Assembly (NCBI RefSeq): GCF_030445035.2 | Contig: NC_080677.1 | Span: forward strand, 160,209,169-160,273,168 | Source of the DNA: Dasypus novemcinctus | Lineage: Eukaryota; Chordata; Mammalia; Cingulata; Dasypodidae | Length of the DNA stretch: 64,000 nt | Reading direction: 5' to 3' | Part shown: positions 34,470 through 45,690 of the stretch, piece by piece | How the letters are laid out: the number at the start of each line of letters is the position of its first letter | How positions within the stretch are numbered: position 1 is the stretch's first letter | Notes under the pieces: model-generated | What the model was told of the DNA's origin: nothing | The model's database searches: none | The model's input: the letters and a program-made list of their open reading frames with translations, nothing else | Translations under genes and position numbers: made by a program

Positions 34470-35420
34470 CCCTGTCGGGGGCGGCAGCCCAAACCCCAGC
34501 CGCCCGTGACGGCGCAGCGCGGGCTCCTGACCCACCCGCGCCGGCCCTGGCGCCCCAGCCCCGCCGCTCCCCAAAAGCACGGCGACCCTGCCGTGGCCCC
34601 GAGTGACGACCCTGGCCCCCGGGGCCAATTCGGTTTGCTGGCACAACCGAGGGGCGCCCTCCAGCCGCTCTAGCCCCAAGCAGGGTCCCGTTAGGCGTCA
34701 GGAGGCACAGAAGGGGCAGGTGGGAAGGGAGATTGCATTATTCTATTTTACTGCATTGTACCCATAAATATAACACATGCCCCATTTTAACCGTCCTAAG
34801 TGAGCGCTCGGCGGGACTAGCGGCCGTCACAGCGCTGGGCTCCCCTCCCCGCCACCGTCACCCAAACGCGCCCAGGCCCCGCGGCCCCGCAGCTCCTCCC
34901 GCGCAGCAGCGCGCGCCCCTCCCCGCCCCGCGTGCTCTCATCTGCCCGCGGTCTCCGGGCTGCGGCCTCTTCTGGAAGTTTCTCGGAGGGGGACTGGCCT
35001 AAGAGCCCGCCTTTCGTGTCCGGGGCCGGCGCCGCCGCCGCGCCACGCGCCGCTGTCCCCCCCCGCCGGCGCGACGCGGGCCCTGGGAGCAGCCACCGCG
35101 CGCCCCCACCCCCGGGCCAGCGGCCGCCCCGCGACCGCGGCCGCCTCGCCCCGCTGCCCGCGTGAGCGCGACCCCGCGACGGCCGCGGCACGCGCCCCCA
35201 GCCCCCGCCCTGCAGCCCCGCGCGCGGCGAGGGGCGGCCGGGCCTGGTTCCCGCCCCCGGGAGGCGCCCTCCCCGCCCGCTGACCCCCTGCCCCTCGGCC
35301 CGAGCTCCAGAGCCGCCTGGACCCCGAGCTGCCCCCGGGCGGGGACAGCGGAGCTGACATCCTGGCGCCCCACGCACCCACCCACCTGGGGCGCGAGAAG
35401 CGCAGACGCCTCGCTCAGGC
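34470..35420. promoter_or_regulatory. Orphan CpG island
   Basis: About 950 bp of very GC-rich, CpG-dense sequence with many GGGCGG/CCGCCC Sp1-like boxes. Open frames on both strands here reflect base composition. No exon of a known gene is recognised. It may be a promoter of a non-coding RNA or an unmethylated regulatory element. Confidence 0.6.
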
Positions 35421-35429
35421 CCTTTCTAT

Positions 35430-35545
35430 TTTGGAGTTTCTGTGCCCTGCCGCTGAATCTAATCCTCACGGATGGCGAGGTCCAGCATCCCTATTTCACA
35501 AACGAGGAGACGCAGGCACAGGGACCCATCCGGCAGTTTGCCCAT
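35430..35545 (+). repeat. MIR SINE fragment
   Basis: MIR core text CTATTTCACAAACGAGGAGACGCAGGCACAGG adjoining the CpG island. Confidence 0.6.
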
Positions 35546-37560
35546 GGTGGCTGGGACGGGCACATCTGGAATTTCAAACACGGGCACACCCCTGCACAGC
35601 GCCCGCCTGGCATGGCCCCAGAATCCGAGCCCCAAGCTGCAGGTTTGGCTTTGGTATAACAGAACTTTAAACTTACAAAATTTAGAGATGTCTATTCCTT
35701 TATACTATGCTAAGAACACACAAGTAAACAAAGCATCAGGTTAGTGTTACATCTCTGAAGAAAATCTGCTCATCACTTGAGGATTTTAAATTGCGATGCA
35801 GGCGATGTCACTTGGAAATAAGGTTTTTCTACAGTGAGAATTTATTACGGGAGGTGGATGGAGAAGAAAAATAGAGGGCACACAGAACACAGACCTTCCG
35901 TTTGTTTAAACACCTTCGTTTCTCTTATCCATGTAATTTAAGCATGATTCAGTTGCTAACGCTGGGCCAACTTCGTCAGCCATTTGTTTTTTGTGAGAAA
36001 GCTAACTTCAGTAAGGACTTGGAGAAATATAAAACTCCTTGGGGAAAAAAAATGCTTCGTTTACATTTATTTTGTTTTCTGCCACCCCAAATCATTTCCT
36101 AGATATTTGCAAAAATCCAAGCTGAACCATACAGCACACCTCAGTCTTAGGTGAAATTCAAACAATAGCTTGGTGCACACAAGTTCTTTCCTTAGAAACA
36201 AAACAGAACGTAAAGCAGAGCTGTGAAAGTTACAAGTAGCCGAGGGACGGCAATGCCACATTCTAGGGCAGTTTCCTCTGTTTCTTTCCCCAAAGCTTTC
36301 CTAGAGACAGCGTTCTGGCTTTGCAGACGTTGCCTGCAGTCTCCCTTCACGCCACCGCGCTGGCCTTCACGGGGCTTCTCCGCATCTGGAAGCAGCTGCC
36401 TGTCACCAGGAAGGGCCTTTCTGCTTGGCGCCTGCAGCTGTGTAGGAGTTTGCTTCTTCCCTGGCTGCATGCCGCTCACGTCTCCAGGTGGAGGTTGGAG
36501 CGGGTGGCCTGCGCTTTGCATCTTAGGATAAGCTGGCTGCCGCCACCCCGGGGGTTTCCAAAGGAGGAAGGGTCGGCATTCTCTCTGGAAGCAAGCAAGC
36601 AGGACAGCTGTGGCCTACACGGAGAAGGGGGCAGTTGAAGATGGGGGACGGTAGATGGTGTGGCCACGCCCACGTGGGGATCCACGTGGGAAGGTGCCAA
36701 GGCCTCTTCAATTAAAACACTCACCCTGAATCAGCAGGAGGTCTCTGGGGTCTCCGTCCGGCCTTTGGCTTTGGTGTGTGGAACTTGAGACAGTGATTGA
36801 ATTCATTTTTCTAAACATTGGTCTTCAGGTTTTTTTTTTTTTTAATGTAAAGGCACCCAATTTTTTCTCAGTTCCGTCATCTTGCCAGAAGCATCGGTGT
36901 TGCTATGGCAACAGAGTAAATGCGATGTGTGATGTACAGCGGAATTCAGGTTCTCCTCTGCAGATCATCATCCACGGGTGAGCAGAATTTTTTATTTTGC
37001 AGAAGGCTGGGGTGGAAGGTAGGAGCAGGAGATACCTGTCTCTGGGACCCTGGGGAATCCCATGCAATCTGGCACCAGGTCAAACCACTTCGTCCTTGTC
37101 AGCCTCTGTGACCTGTGCCCTTGCCTTCCCCACAGCCACCAGGCCGACTGGGGAATCCTTTTATAAGAAGCAGTCTCTCAACACTCCGCGAGCCTCCAGT
37201 CCCTCCCATCCTTCCCCACACCACTTCCAAAATGCTTTTCAAAACACCACCATGTCACTTTTTTGCCTAAGATCCACTAATGCTTTCTCAAAGTAAATAA
37301 TTAAATTTGCTGCTTAGCATGCAGGCCCTTCTGGTTTTATGATCCCACCTCTGCTCCTGCTCCAAGGTGTCCTGCCTCCAGCCAAACAGGGCTAGCCTTG
37401 CAAGGGCCGGGAGGAACCCTCTAGAGCGGAAGCTGCTGAGGTCTAGGACAGTTCTTTGTGCCGAGTCAGGGCCTGGTTTTCATGCCTGGTCCTAGATTTC
37501 ATAATAAATGTATGTACACTATTTAAGATGTTATTAAAAGGTAAAGATGTAGGGGTGAGG
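35546..37560. other. Unique intergenic DNA, no gene recognised
   Basis: Two kilobases with only short open frames. No promoter or conserved exon is seen. The last 60 bases look like a 3' tail of the retroposon family that the next SINE interrupts. Confidence 0.35.
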
Positions 37561-37583
37561 TGGTATATGGGACTCCCTTACAC

Positions 37584-38001
37584 GTTTTTTTTTTTTTGTT
37601 TCTTTTTATTTATTTCTCTCCCCTTCCCCCCCCCAAGTTGTCTTCTCTCTGTGTCCATTTGCTGTGTGTTCTTCTGTGTCCACCTGTATTCTTGTCAGTG
37701 GCACCCGAAATCTGTGTCTCTTTTTGTTGCGTCATCTTGCTGAAAATCAGCTCTCCGTGTGTGTGGTACCACTCCTGGGGAGGCTGCACTTTTCTCACAC
37801 TGGGCACCTCTCCTTACGGGGCGCACTCCTTGCAGTGGGGCTCCCCTATGTGGGGGACACCCCTGTGTGGCAGGGCACTCCTTGCGTGCATCAGCACTGC
37901 GCATGGGCCAGCTCCACACAGGTCAGGAGGCCCTGGGTTTGAACCCCGCACCTCCCATGTGGTAGGCAGACGCTCTATCCATTGAGCCAAGTCCACTTCC
38001 C
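37584..38001 (-). mobile_element. DAS-type SINE, minus strand
   Basis: Left T-run and GTTTCTTTTTATTTATTTCTC tail in reverse; right end has the tRNA-like head (CATTGAGCCAAGTCCACTTCC in reverse). It is flanked by near-identical CCCTTACAC (37575-37583) and CCCTTATAC (38002-38010), so it split an older repeat tail. Confidence 0.85.
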
Positions 38002-38089
38002 CCCTTATACTTTTGATGTAAATTTTCTGTAATCTAAAATCTTTTTAAGAATAAAGTTTTTATATTAATTTAAAAAATAATAAAAGTAG

Positions 38090-38272
38090 CTAACATGATT
38101 GGGCACATTTTCAGCCCTTCATCTGTAGCACCTGGTTGAATTCTCACAATGATTCTAAAAGACGGTTTCCATTACATATATTCATTTTAGAGAAGAGGAC
38201 ACAGGCCCAGAGAAGCTGCCCCTGGCCACACAGCTAGTGAGTGGTTTAGCCACATTAAAACCCAGGCAGACA
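38090..38272 (+). repeat. MIR SINE
   Basis: Ancient MIR with the core TTTTAGAGAAGAGGACACAGGCCCAGAGAAG and CCACACAGCTAGTGAG. Confidence 0.7.
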
Positions 38273-38289
38273 GAAACAGAACAAAACAA

Positions 38290-39050
38290 AAACCAGGTAT
38301 TGTCCCTGGAGGGAATGTGAAATGTTCAGCACTTTGGAAAACTGCTGTTTCTTTTTTTTTTTTTTTAAAGATTTATTTTTATTTATTTAATTCCCCTCCC
38401 CTACCCCGGTTGTCTGTTTTCTGTGTCTATTTGCTGCGTCTTGTTTCTTTGTCCACTTCTGTTGTCGTCAGCGGCACGGGAAGTGTGGGCGGCGCCATTC
38501 CTCGGCAGGCTGCTCCCTCCTTCGCGCTGGGCGGCTCTCCTTATGGGTGCACTCCTTGCGCGTGGGGCTCTCCTACGCGGGGGACACCCCTGTGTGGCAG
38601 GGCACTCCTTGCGGGCATCAGCACTGCGCTTAGGCCAGCTCCACACGGGTCAGGGAGGCCCGGGGCTTGAACCGCGGACCTCCCATGTGGTAGACGGACG
38701 CCCTAACCACTGGGCCAAAGTCCGTTTCCCTGTTTGCTGTTTCTTAACGTATTATACATATACTTACCACACGATCCAGCCATTCCAATCCTAGGTATTT
38801 CCCAGTGCAACATGAAGAAAAATGAAAGACTTCTACATGGCTGTTCATAGGAGTTTTAGTCATCCTAGTAAAAACCGGAAGCAACCGCCATGTGAATGGA
38901 TAGACAAATTAGTCTATCTCTGCAATGGAATACTACTTAGCACAAAAAGAAATGATATATTGATTCACACACTAACATGCATGAATCTCAAAATAATTAA
39001 GCCAAGTGAAAGAAGCCAGACTGGGAAAAACAAAACAAAACAAAACCACC
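38290..39050 (+). mobile_element. Old LINE-1 3' fragment, split by a SINE
   Basis: Text of the L1 ORF2 end and 3' region (for example CACGATCCAGCCATTCCAATCC and TGGAATACTACTTAGCA) lies at 38290-38353 and 38746-39050, with the SINE at 38354-38734 between. Confidence 0.65.
38354..38734 (-). mobile_element. DAS-type SINE, minus strand
   Basis: Poly(T) then ATTTATTTTTATTTATTTAATTC in reverse, ending with tRNA-like head text GGCCAAAGTCCGTTTCCC. Target duplication TGCTGTTTCTT at 38343-38353 and 38735-38745. Confidence 0.88.
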
Positions 39051-39057
39051 ACATACT

Positions 39058-39537
39058 TGTGATGATTAATTTCTTGCTTCCACTTGGCTAGGTTATGATG
39101 TCCAGTGTTTGGTCAAACATGACCTATTTGTTACTGTGAGGATATTTTGTAGATGGACTTGTGTCTACAATCAGTTGATTGCATCTATGGCCAATTACAT
39201 CTACAGTAAACAGCAATGTGAGGAGTCTCCTTATTCAATCGACACTGGGAACTTAAAAGCCAGAGCTGAGGATTTCAGAGGTTGGAAAGAATTTCTGCCT
39301 CAACTTCAGCCAGCCAGCTTCTCCTGGGAAATATGAACTTGCCAGACTTCAGAAGCACCTTTACTAGAATTTTCAGCTTGCAGCCAACTCTACAGTGTTT
39401 GCACATGCTAGCCCCAGGGTAGCATAAGCCAATTCCTCATAATAAATTTCTCTCTTCCACTCTCTTTCTCTATATTTAGTATTTCGTTAGTTAATCTCCT
39501 GTCAGCTCTGTTTCTCTGTAGAACCCTGACTAATACA
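39058..39537 (+). mobile_element. LTR-like repeat with TG...CA ends
   Basis: Begins TGTGATGATTAATTTC and ends CCCTGACTAATACA with an AATAAATTTCTCTC poly(A)-signal-like block about 100 bp before the end. It is typical of an old mammalian LTR; the family is not assigned and no clear target duplication was seen. Confidence 0.55.
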
Positions 39538-39725
39538 GTATCCTCTGGTTCTATTTATATAACACGCCAGAACACTCAAATCATCTGTAGAGACAAAATA
39601 AAAGAATCGGGACGTGCAATCCAGAAGGACAACAAAGAAGCACGAAGGAACTTAAAGTGATGTGTATGCCTGACCCAGGCTATGGGTGGGGCTGTCCATC
39701 TCTTCGTAGACAACCTGAGCTGGGT

Positions 39726-40100
39726 GAGAGCTGCAGCCCTGCCCTCGGTAACCATGGCAACACCTCCAGTCCCAGAAGAACAATTAAGCAATGTAAACTC
39801 CATAAACTTTAAATATTCAGGAAGGATGCAAACCAAATGTGTTAAAAGCTTACATGGAATGTATGAAGTTCATGCTAAAAGCTTACCTAGAATGTAGGGG
39901 ATATGTGTTAATTCAAACTTATTGAACACTGAAACAAAGGACCATTTAACTCTTCCTCTGTATAAAAAGAACTCGAAAATCTTATTCAGGGCTTGGGTTT
40001 TGAACAGAAAGCTCCTGAGCCCGGCCGGTCGTAAATTCCTTTTTCCTTCCCAAAATTATACCAAGTCCTGGCCTTTTCATGCACAAATAATTGAACCTCT
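39726..40100 (+). mobile_element. LTR copy 1 of a related pair
   Basis: Shares with 41818-42178 the blocks AATATTCAGGAAGGATG, GCTTACCT, CCTCTGTATAAAAAG (TATA-like at about 39958-39968) and CCCGGCCGG. The expected poly(A) signal is mutated (GTAAATTCC). Ends are approximate. Confidence 0.5.
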
Positions 40101-40559
40101 CTCGGTGTCTACAGCATGCCCACTATTTTTATTAAGGGGATGGCATCACGGGTATATACTTGTGCTAAATCAAGTGAAATTGTACACTTTAAACACATGC
40201 TGTAAAGGCATGCAATGACACCCCATGTGGTGAGCAGCTCTGATTCCTGGCGCCTGGCGGTCACCACTGGGGCCAGCCTGTCCCCTTAAGACTCTTGTTG
40301 GACAGTACAGTACCTGCAGGCAAAGGGGCAGCACTTCTGTGGTTAGATGACCGAAGGTTGTAACGTCCACGCTGACTCTGCCTTGCCAGCAGGCGCCAGC
40401 TCAGGGAGGCTGAGGAATCGAGGGCAGACTCTGGAAACAGCCTGCGGGGAGCAGAGTCCTCCAGCCACTCCCGGCCTCCAGTCAAATCCTTCCCCAGCCA
40501 GGGTTTCAGGCGAGACCCCACCCCCAGCCGACATCTGTGTGCAGCCTCATGAGAGACCC

Positions 40560-40675
40560 TTGGCAGAAGGCCTGGACTCCAGACCCAAGAAGCTGCGAGA
40601 TAATAAATGTGTGTTGTCTTAAGCCACTAAGTTTGTGATAAGAGGTTAGACAGCAGTAGATAACTAATCCAAGAA
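40560..40675 (+). mobile_element. MLT1-like LTR 3' end
   Basis: GAGATAATAAATGTGTGTTG, then TTAAGCCACTAAGTTTGTG, then GATAACTAATCC: the usual terminal text of MaLR-type LTRs. Confidence 0.6.
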
Positions 40676-40684
40676 ATAAATTTT

Positions 40685-41400
40685 TAAAAAAGGCAAGCAT
40701 GCAAGCAAACAAAATCCCCAAAATGCATGATGCACAGCCACTAGAGTGGCTAAAATGAAAGTCTGACGGTACCCTGGGCTGTAAGTGGAGTAACTGGAAC
40801 TTACCCATTGGAGCATAAATTGGAAAATTCTTAAGAACTGGCAATTCCTTCCTAACCATACACCTGGCAAAAATGTATCCACACGTGCACTGAAAATGCA
40901 GTAATCCTCCAAGCTGGAAGCAACACAAGTTTCTATCATTAAAAAAGTAGATTGAGGGAACCAGGTGTAGCTCAGTGGCTTGAGCACCTGCTTCCCACGT
41001 ACAAGGTCCTAGGCTCAATCACTGGTGCCTCCTTTTAAAAAAAATGGATTGATTCTGGCATTTTAATGCATTTCTATATAGCAACGAGAAAGAACCAACT
41101 GCTGATACAGGCCACACCATGGAAGAATCTCATGACTATAACTGAGGTGATTTTATTACATAAAGGTAAAAAACGGGCCAAACTGGTGATGATGGATGAA
41201 TCAGAGCAGTAGCATCTGGGAAGGGGGGTAAGGGGGACTGGTCATTTCCCATTTCTTGATTTGGGTTGAGTTTTACGCAGACATGTTGACTTTGTGAAAA
41301 TTGAGTGGTAAACTTATAATTCGTGTAGTTTGATGTGTTACCCTTTAGCGAAAACTTAAAAACTAATTTATCTTACTAAAGCAGAGATTTAATTTAAAAA
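40685..41400 (+). mobile_element. Old LINE-1 3' end, split by a SINE
   Basis: L1 3' text such as CCACTAGAGTGGCTAAAATGAAAG and TTGTGAAAATTGAGTGG around a SINE at 40950-41045. Confidence 0.55.
40950..41045 (+). mobile_element. Short tRNA-derived SINE (DAS-I-like)
   Basis: GTAGCTCAGTGGCTTGAGCAC (A box) and AGGCTCAATCACTGG (B box), followed by TGCCTCC and an A-rich tail. Same type as 6912-7008. Confidence 0.7.
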
Positions 41401-41817
41401 GAGCAGCAGGGCACCTGAGGGCTGTGCAGCATCTTAGCGTTTACGGAGCTCTTAGGCACACACTACCATCCTTAAAAACAAGGCACTGACGGTTTCGGTC
41501 TAAGCTAAGGAGAACACAGAGCCTCGGAGAGGCTGAGAGAAAGGACAGCTCCCAGGCGCGCCTTCTAATCCAGCCCAAGTACAGCGACGCCTTGGGAACC
41601 AGCAGATACAAACAACCCGGGCACGGGGAAGTCTGTCCTCAAAGTGACGGCTCCCTGGGGCGATGCTGGAGCGGGAGGTGTGGACGCTGTCGGGAGAGGC
41701 CTCTCGCAGGGGAGGCAGGGAACGCCTGTTCCCCTGTGCAGGCTGTTGAAAAGAAGGACCGGGGATTCTTCACGGGGGTTAATACTGCCTGTGCATGAAT
41801 TCAAATGTATCTAATTC

Positions 41818-42178
41818 TGTATCCATGTTTGCCGAGTTTCCGGAAAGCCGATTAAGTGATATGGACTCTGCAGGCGTTGAATATTCAGGAAGGATGTAGA
41901 CTGGATGTGTATTCGAACTTACATCCAGACGGAATGTGGATGAAATGTTAACTCAAGCTTACCTGGTATTCAAACATACCTCTAAACTCTAAGAAACTAA
42001 CAAAGAAAGTCCTTTTTGCATCAAAGCTCTGCCTGACCCCCACTCCTAAATCCTCTGTATAAAAAGGACCTGGAAATATTGCTTGGGCTCGGTCTTTGGA
42101 CAGAAGTCCGCAGGGCCCGGCCGGCTGTTAATAAACCTTCCTTCTCAGAAGAGTCTCCTGTCTGGGCCTGAATACTGC
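41818..42178 (+). mobile_element. LTR copy 2 of a related pair
   Basis: Same block order as 39726-40100. TATA-like TGTATAAAAAGG near 42056-42067 and a good AATAAA poly(A) signal near 42130. Begins TGTATCCATG and probably ends ATACTGCA. Confidence 0.55.
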
Positions 42179-43350
42179 AATCTCCAACTTCTCTCTGCTA
42201 CTACAGGGTCATGGACAAAACCACGGCCAGGTTTCAGGAGAGGGATCGGGGCAGTCACAGATTCTCCAAGCAGGGGGGCGTGACTCCAGCAGGCTGGGAG
42301 CCCCTTTTGTCAGCCAGCACCCCCAGCCTCACACCTGATGTGGGCAACACCCGGATGGCGGCTGGCAGGTGGGTAGGGTGACGCAGTGCCCCCCGGTGGA
42401 CTGCAGGGGCCTGCGCTGCCCCCTTGACCTCTGCCCTGCCCTTGGCCGACCTGGGCTCACCTGCGGCCTGGCGCAGGCCTTGGGGTTGTCAAGCCCACGG
42501 CTCACCTTAGGCTCGGCCAGGGTCAAGGCCATGGGTTTGCTTGCTGGGGCCGCTCCGAGGGCCTGGGGGAGGACAGGCCTTCCACCTGCGCTGCCCGCCT
42601 GACACCGACTTGTAGCAGGTGAAACCACTTTAGAACGAAGAGGAAAGGGCAAGACGGGGGAAGAGGTGCCGGCCAGCCGAGGACATGGGCCTGGAGTCCC
42701 CATGGAGGCCCCTGAGCTGTGGCCGGCCTGGCTACCCAACGCGGTGCCAGCTACTCGCTCGTGGGTAGACTGAGGGACACTCCCCAGTTCCTGGCCTCAG
42801 CTGCCGGACAGACATAAACGCCCCTCGAGCCCATGGGTGCGAGGGAGAGCAGGGCTCAGCCTTCTGCCGGTGGTACCAGGCTAAGTAGCGTCCCTGGATC
42901 TACCACCAGTTCCCCCCGATGTGGCATCCAAAAATGTCTCCTGACACCACCGCATGTCCCCTGGCGGAGATGGCCCCATTGGGATGCACTGAGGAAGAGC
43001 TATTGGTGGTCAGAGGTGCAGTGACCGGCTCTGCAGGGGGTAGGAAGGCATCCATGGAGGTTGCAGGGATGGGGGCTTGGGGTATCCGAAATGGGGGTGC
43101 CCCAGACTCAGAGTGGGCCCCTTGCACCATGTGCAGTGGTAAGAGCTGATGGCGCTTCAGGGACATGCCAGAGTAGAATTTCTCCATCTTTTTTGGTAGC
43201 AGGTGACTCTTTGTCACAGGTGCAAATTCCACCTATTGTTCCCCAGCATTCTACTGGCTTCTGGGAGGCTTTTGCTGCTCAGGATTTAATGTTGTCATGG
43301 TAGAAACACGAAGTTCAGGCCGAGGGCAGGAGCCCTCTGGAGTCTTTTGT
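42179..43350. other. GC-rich unique DNA, no gene recognised
   Basis: Several short open frames on both strands but no family resemblance or exon signals. Confidence 0.3.
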
Positions 43351-43365
43351 TAAGACTTTGATAAA

Positions 43366-43749
43366 GGGAAGCGGATGTGGCTCAACTGATAGAGCATCCG
43401 TCTACCATATGGAGGGTCCAGGGCCTCCTTGACCCATGTGGAGCTGGCTTACGCGCAGTGCTGCCACACAGGGGCACTCCCACTTTGGGGTACCCCATGG
43501 ACAAGGAGTGAGCCCCACAAGAAGAGCCACCCCACATGAAACAGGTGCAGCCTGCCCAGGAGTGGCGCTGCACACACGGAGAGCTGACACAGCAAGATGA
43601 CGCAACTAAAAGAGACACAGTTTCCCAGTTCTGCTGGATAATGCAAGCAGATGCAGAAGAACACACAGCAAAAGGACACAGAGAGCAGACAACCGGGGGG
43701 GGGAGGGGAGAGGGGAGAGAAATAAATAAAACATATCTTCAAAAAAAAA
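43366..43749 (+). mobile_element. DAS-type SINE, plus strand
   Basis: GGGAAGCGGATGTGGCTCAACTGATAGAGCATCC head, long body, AAATAAATAAAACATATC tail and poly(A). Near-identical target duplication AAGACTTTGATAAA / AAGACTTTGACAAA at 43352-43365 and 43750-43763. Confidence 0.9.
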
Positions 43750-44383
43750 AAGACTTTGACAAAATGCAAAATAATCTGCAGTGGGCTAAGGCAGGGTGCC
43801 CTCCACTCGGGGGCTTGCTTCTTTACCCACGACTTTACAGCTCCTGTGCCCGTCATCCCTGTGGCAGACAGCAAAGCTGGCTCCAGGACTCCCAGTCGTG
43901 GGACTGAGAGAACAGGGACTTCCTTGCCAGCAGGGGGAAGAGGCAGGCCGCGCTCCAGTGCCCGGGGGGTTGCACCTCCGCTCTGCCGTGGCTGCTTGGA
44001 TTCCACCACGGGAACCTCGGCCTTTGACTAAACGTTGCTCTCCTCCTAGAGCCCCACAGGGCCGGAAAGGAAAACGGATTTTCTAGGGTCTTAGTTTACC
44101 ATAGCTCTTTCACCCCGATAATCAGAAAGATGGGAGGTGGCAGGTAATACAGACGGGAAGCCCCGAGCGCAGGACAGGTGCCGCCCGCCTCGCACCTTCG
44201 GCCAGGACCGTGGCTGCAGCCTGCTGGGCAGCGGTGCCCTTTCAGGGCTGTGCCCAAAGCGGAGGGACCTGAGTGGAGAGATTTGCACGTTTCCTTGAGG
44301 AAGTTCCAGAAATGACCACCAGGGGGAGCAGGTGAACAACCTTATCCCAGGACACTGAGTTGCTTCAGGGACTCGGGTCTTCC

Positions 44384-44389
44384 CTCTTA

Positions 44390-44451
<62 letters not shown>

Positions 44452-44460
44452 TATATATAA
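44384..44460. repeat. A-rich, TA and CA compound microsatellite
   Basis: A run of A followed by (TA)n, (CA)n and a short TA tract. The run of tyrosine/isoleucine-like frames here is only repeat translation. Confidence 0.9.
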
Positions 44461-45690
44461 GAAAAGTTGTGAACTTACACAACAATCCTGCACAATGTGC
44501 AGAATGCCCATACAGCACCCCTCTACCAACACCTTACATTGTTGTGGAACACTTGCTACAGATGATGAGAACATCATCAGACTACTACACTAAGTATGCT
44601 CCACAGCATACATTTGGTATACTTTTTCTATAAGGGGTCTTACGTCTTCTTTGCTTTTATTTTCTTTTTTGGAAGAGGGCTTTTATTAGAAAAGTTGTAG
44701 GTTTACAGAAAAATTACTCAGAATTCCCATGTGCAACAACCCTGCCACAGACACATGCACAGTTTTTCCCACAGACAATACATTAGTGTGGTGTCTTCAT
44801 CACCATCGATGCAGAATATTATTTTATTATTATAATTGGGCTATTTACTGTAGTCCATAATTTACATTAGGGTTCACTATTTTTATTGTACAGTCCTATG
44901 GGCTTTTAAAAATGTTTATCCTAGTAACATATATACAACCTAGAACTCCCCCTTTTAGCCACAAATACATAATTCAGTGGTATTGGTTAAGTTTAATGTT
45001 GTGCTACCATCCCTATCATTCATTACAAGACTTTTTCCATCTTCCCAAACAGAAATTCTGCACCAATTAAGCAATAACTCCCCATTCCCTACCCCAGCCC
45101 CTGGTAACTTATATTCTAGTTTCTTACTCTGAGTTTGCTTATTCTAATTATCTCATATCGGTGAGATCATATAGTATCTGTTCTTTTGTGTCTGGTTTAT
45201 TTGACTCCACACGGTATCTTCAAGGTTCACCCATGTTACAGCACGTATCATTCCTTTCTACGGCTGAATAATATCCCACTCTATGTATCTTCCACATTTT
45301 GTTAATCTGTTCATCTTTTGGCATTTGTGAATAATGTTGCTAAGAGTTGAAAGTTCCTGCTTTCAAATCTTTTGGGTATATACCTGGAAGTGGGATTGTT
45401 GTGTCACCTGGTAATCCTATACTTACCTTTCTGAAGGAACGCCAAACTGTCCTCTGCAGCAGCTGCTGCACCCTTTAACGTTCCCTCCAACAATGGACGA
45501 GTGTCCTATTTCTCTACATCCTCTCCAACACTTGTTATTTCCCAAATAGGAGACATTCAGGTGGGTGTACCGTGGCATCCACAGTGGCTCTGATTTGCAT
45601 TTATCTGATAGCTAATGATGTTGGGCATCTTTTCATGTCCTTACTGGCCATTTGTGTATCTTCTTTGGAGAGGTGTCTATTCAAGTCTTT
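44460..45690 (-). mobile_element. Old LINE-1 3' region, antisense
   Basis: Reversed L1 ORF2 end and 3' UTR, with text such as CCTGGTAACTTATATTCTAG, GGCTGAATAATATCCCACTC and GGGTATATACCTGGAAGTGGG. Confidence 0.7.

Noticed and set aside
34817..35469. Minus-strand frames of 100-186 codons in the CpG island
   Set aside because: Arg/Gly/Ala/Pro-rich low-complexity translation typical of CpG islands; no family resemblance.
37610..38794. Cysteine-rich frames with MSICCV-like starts
   Set aside because: They are translations of DAS-type SINEs, and recur wherever those SINEs occur.
44360..44593. Tyr/Ile repeat peptide
   Set aside because: It is a translated TA/CA microsatellite.
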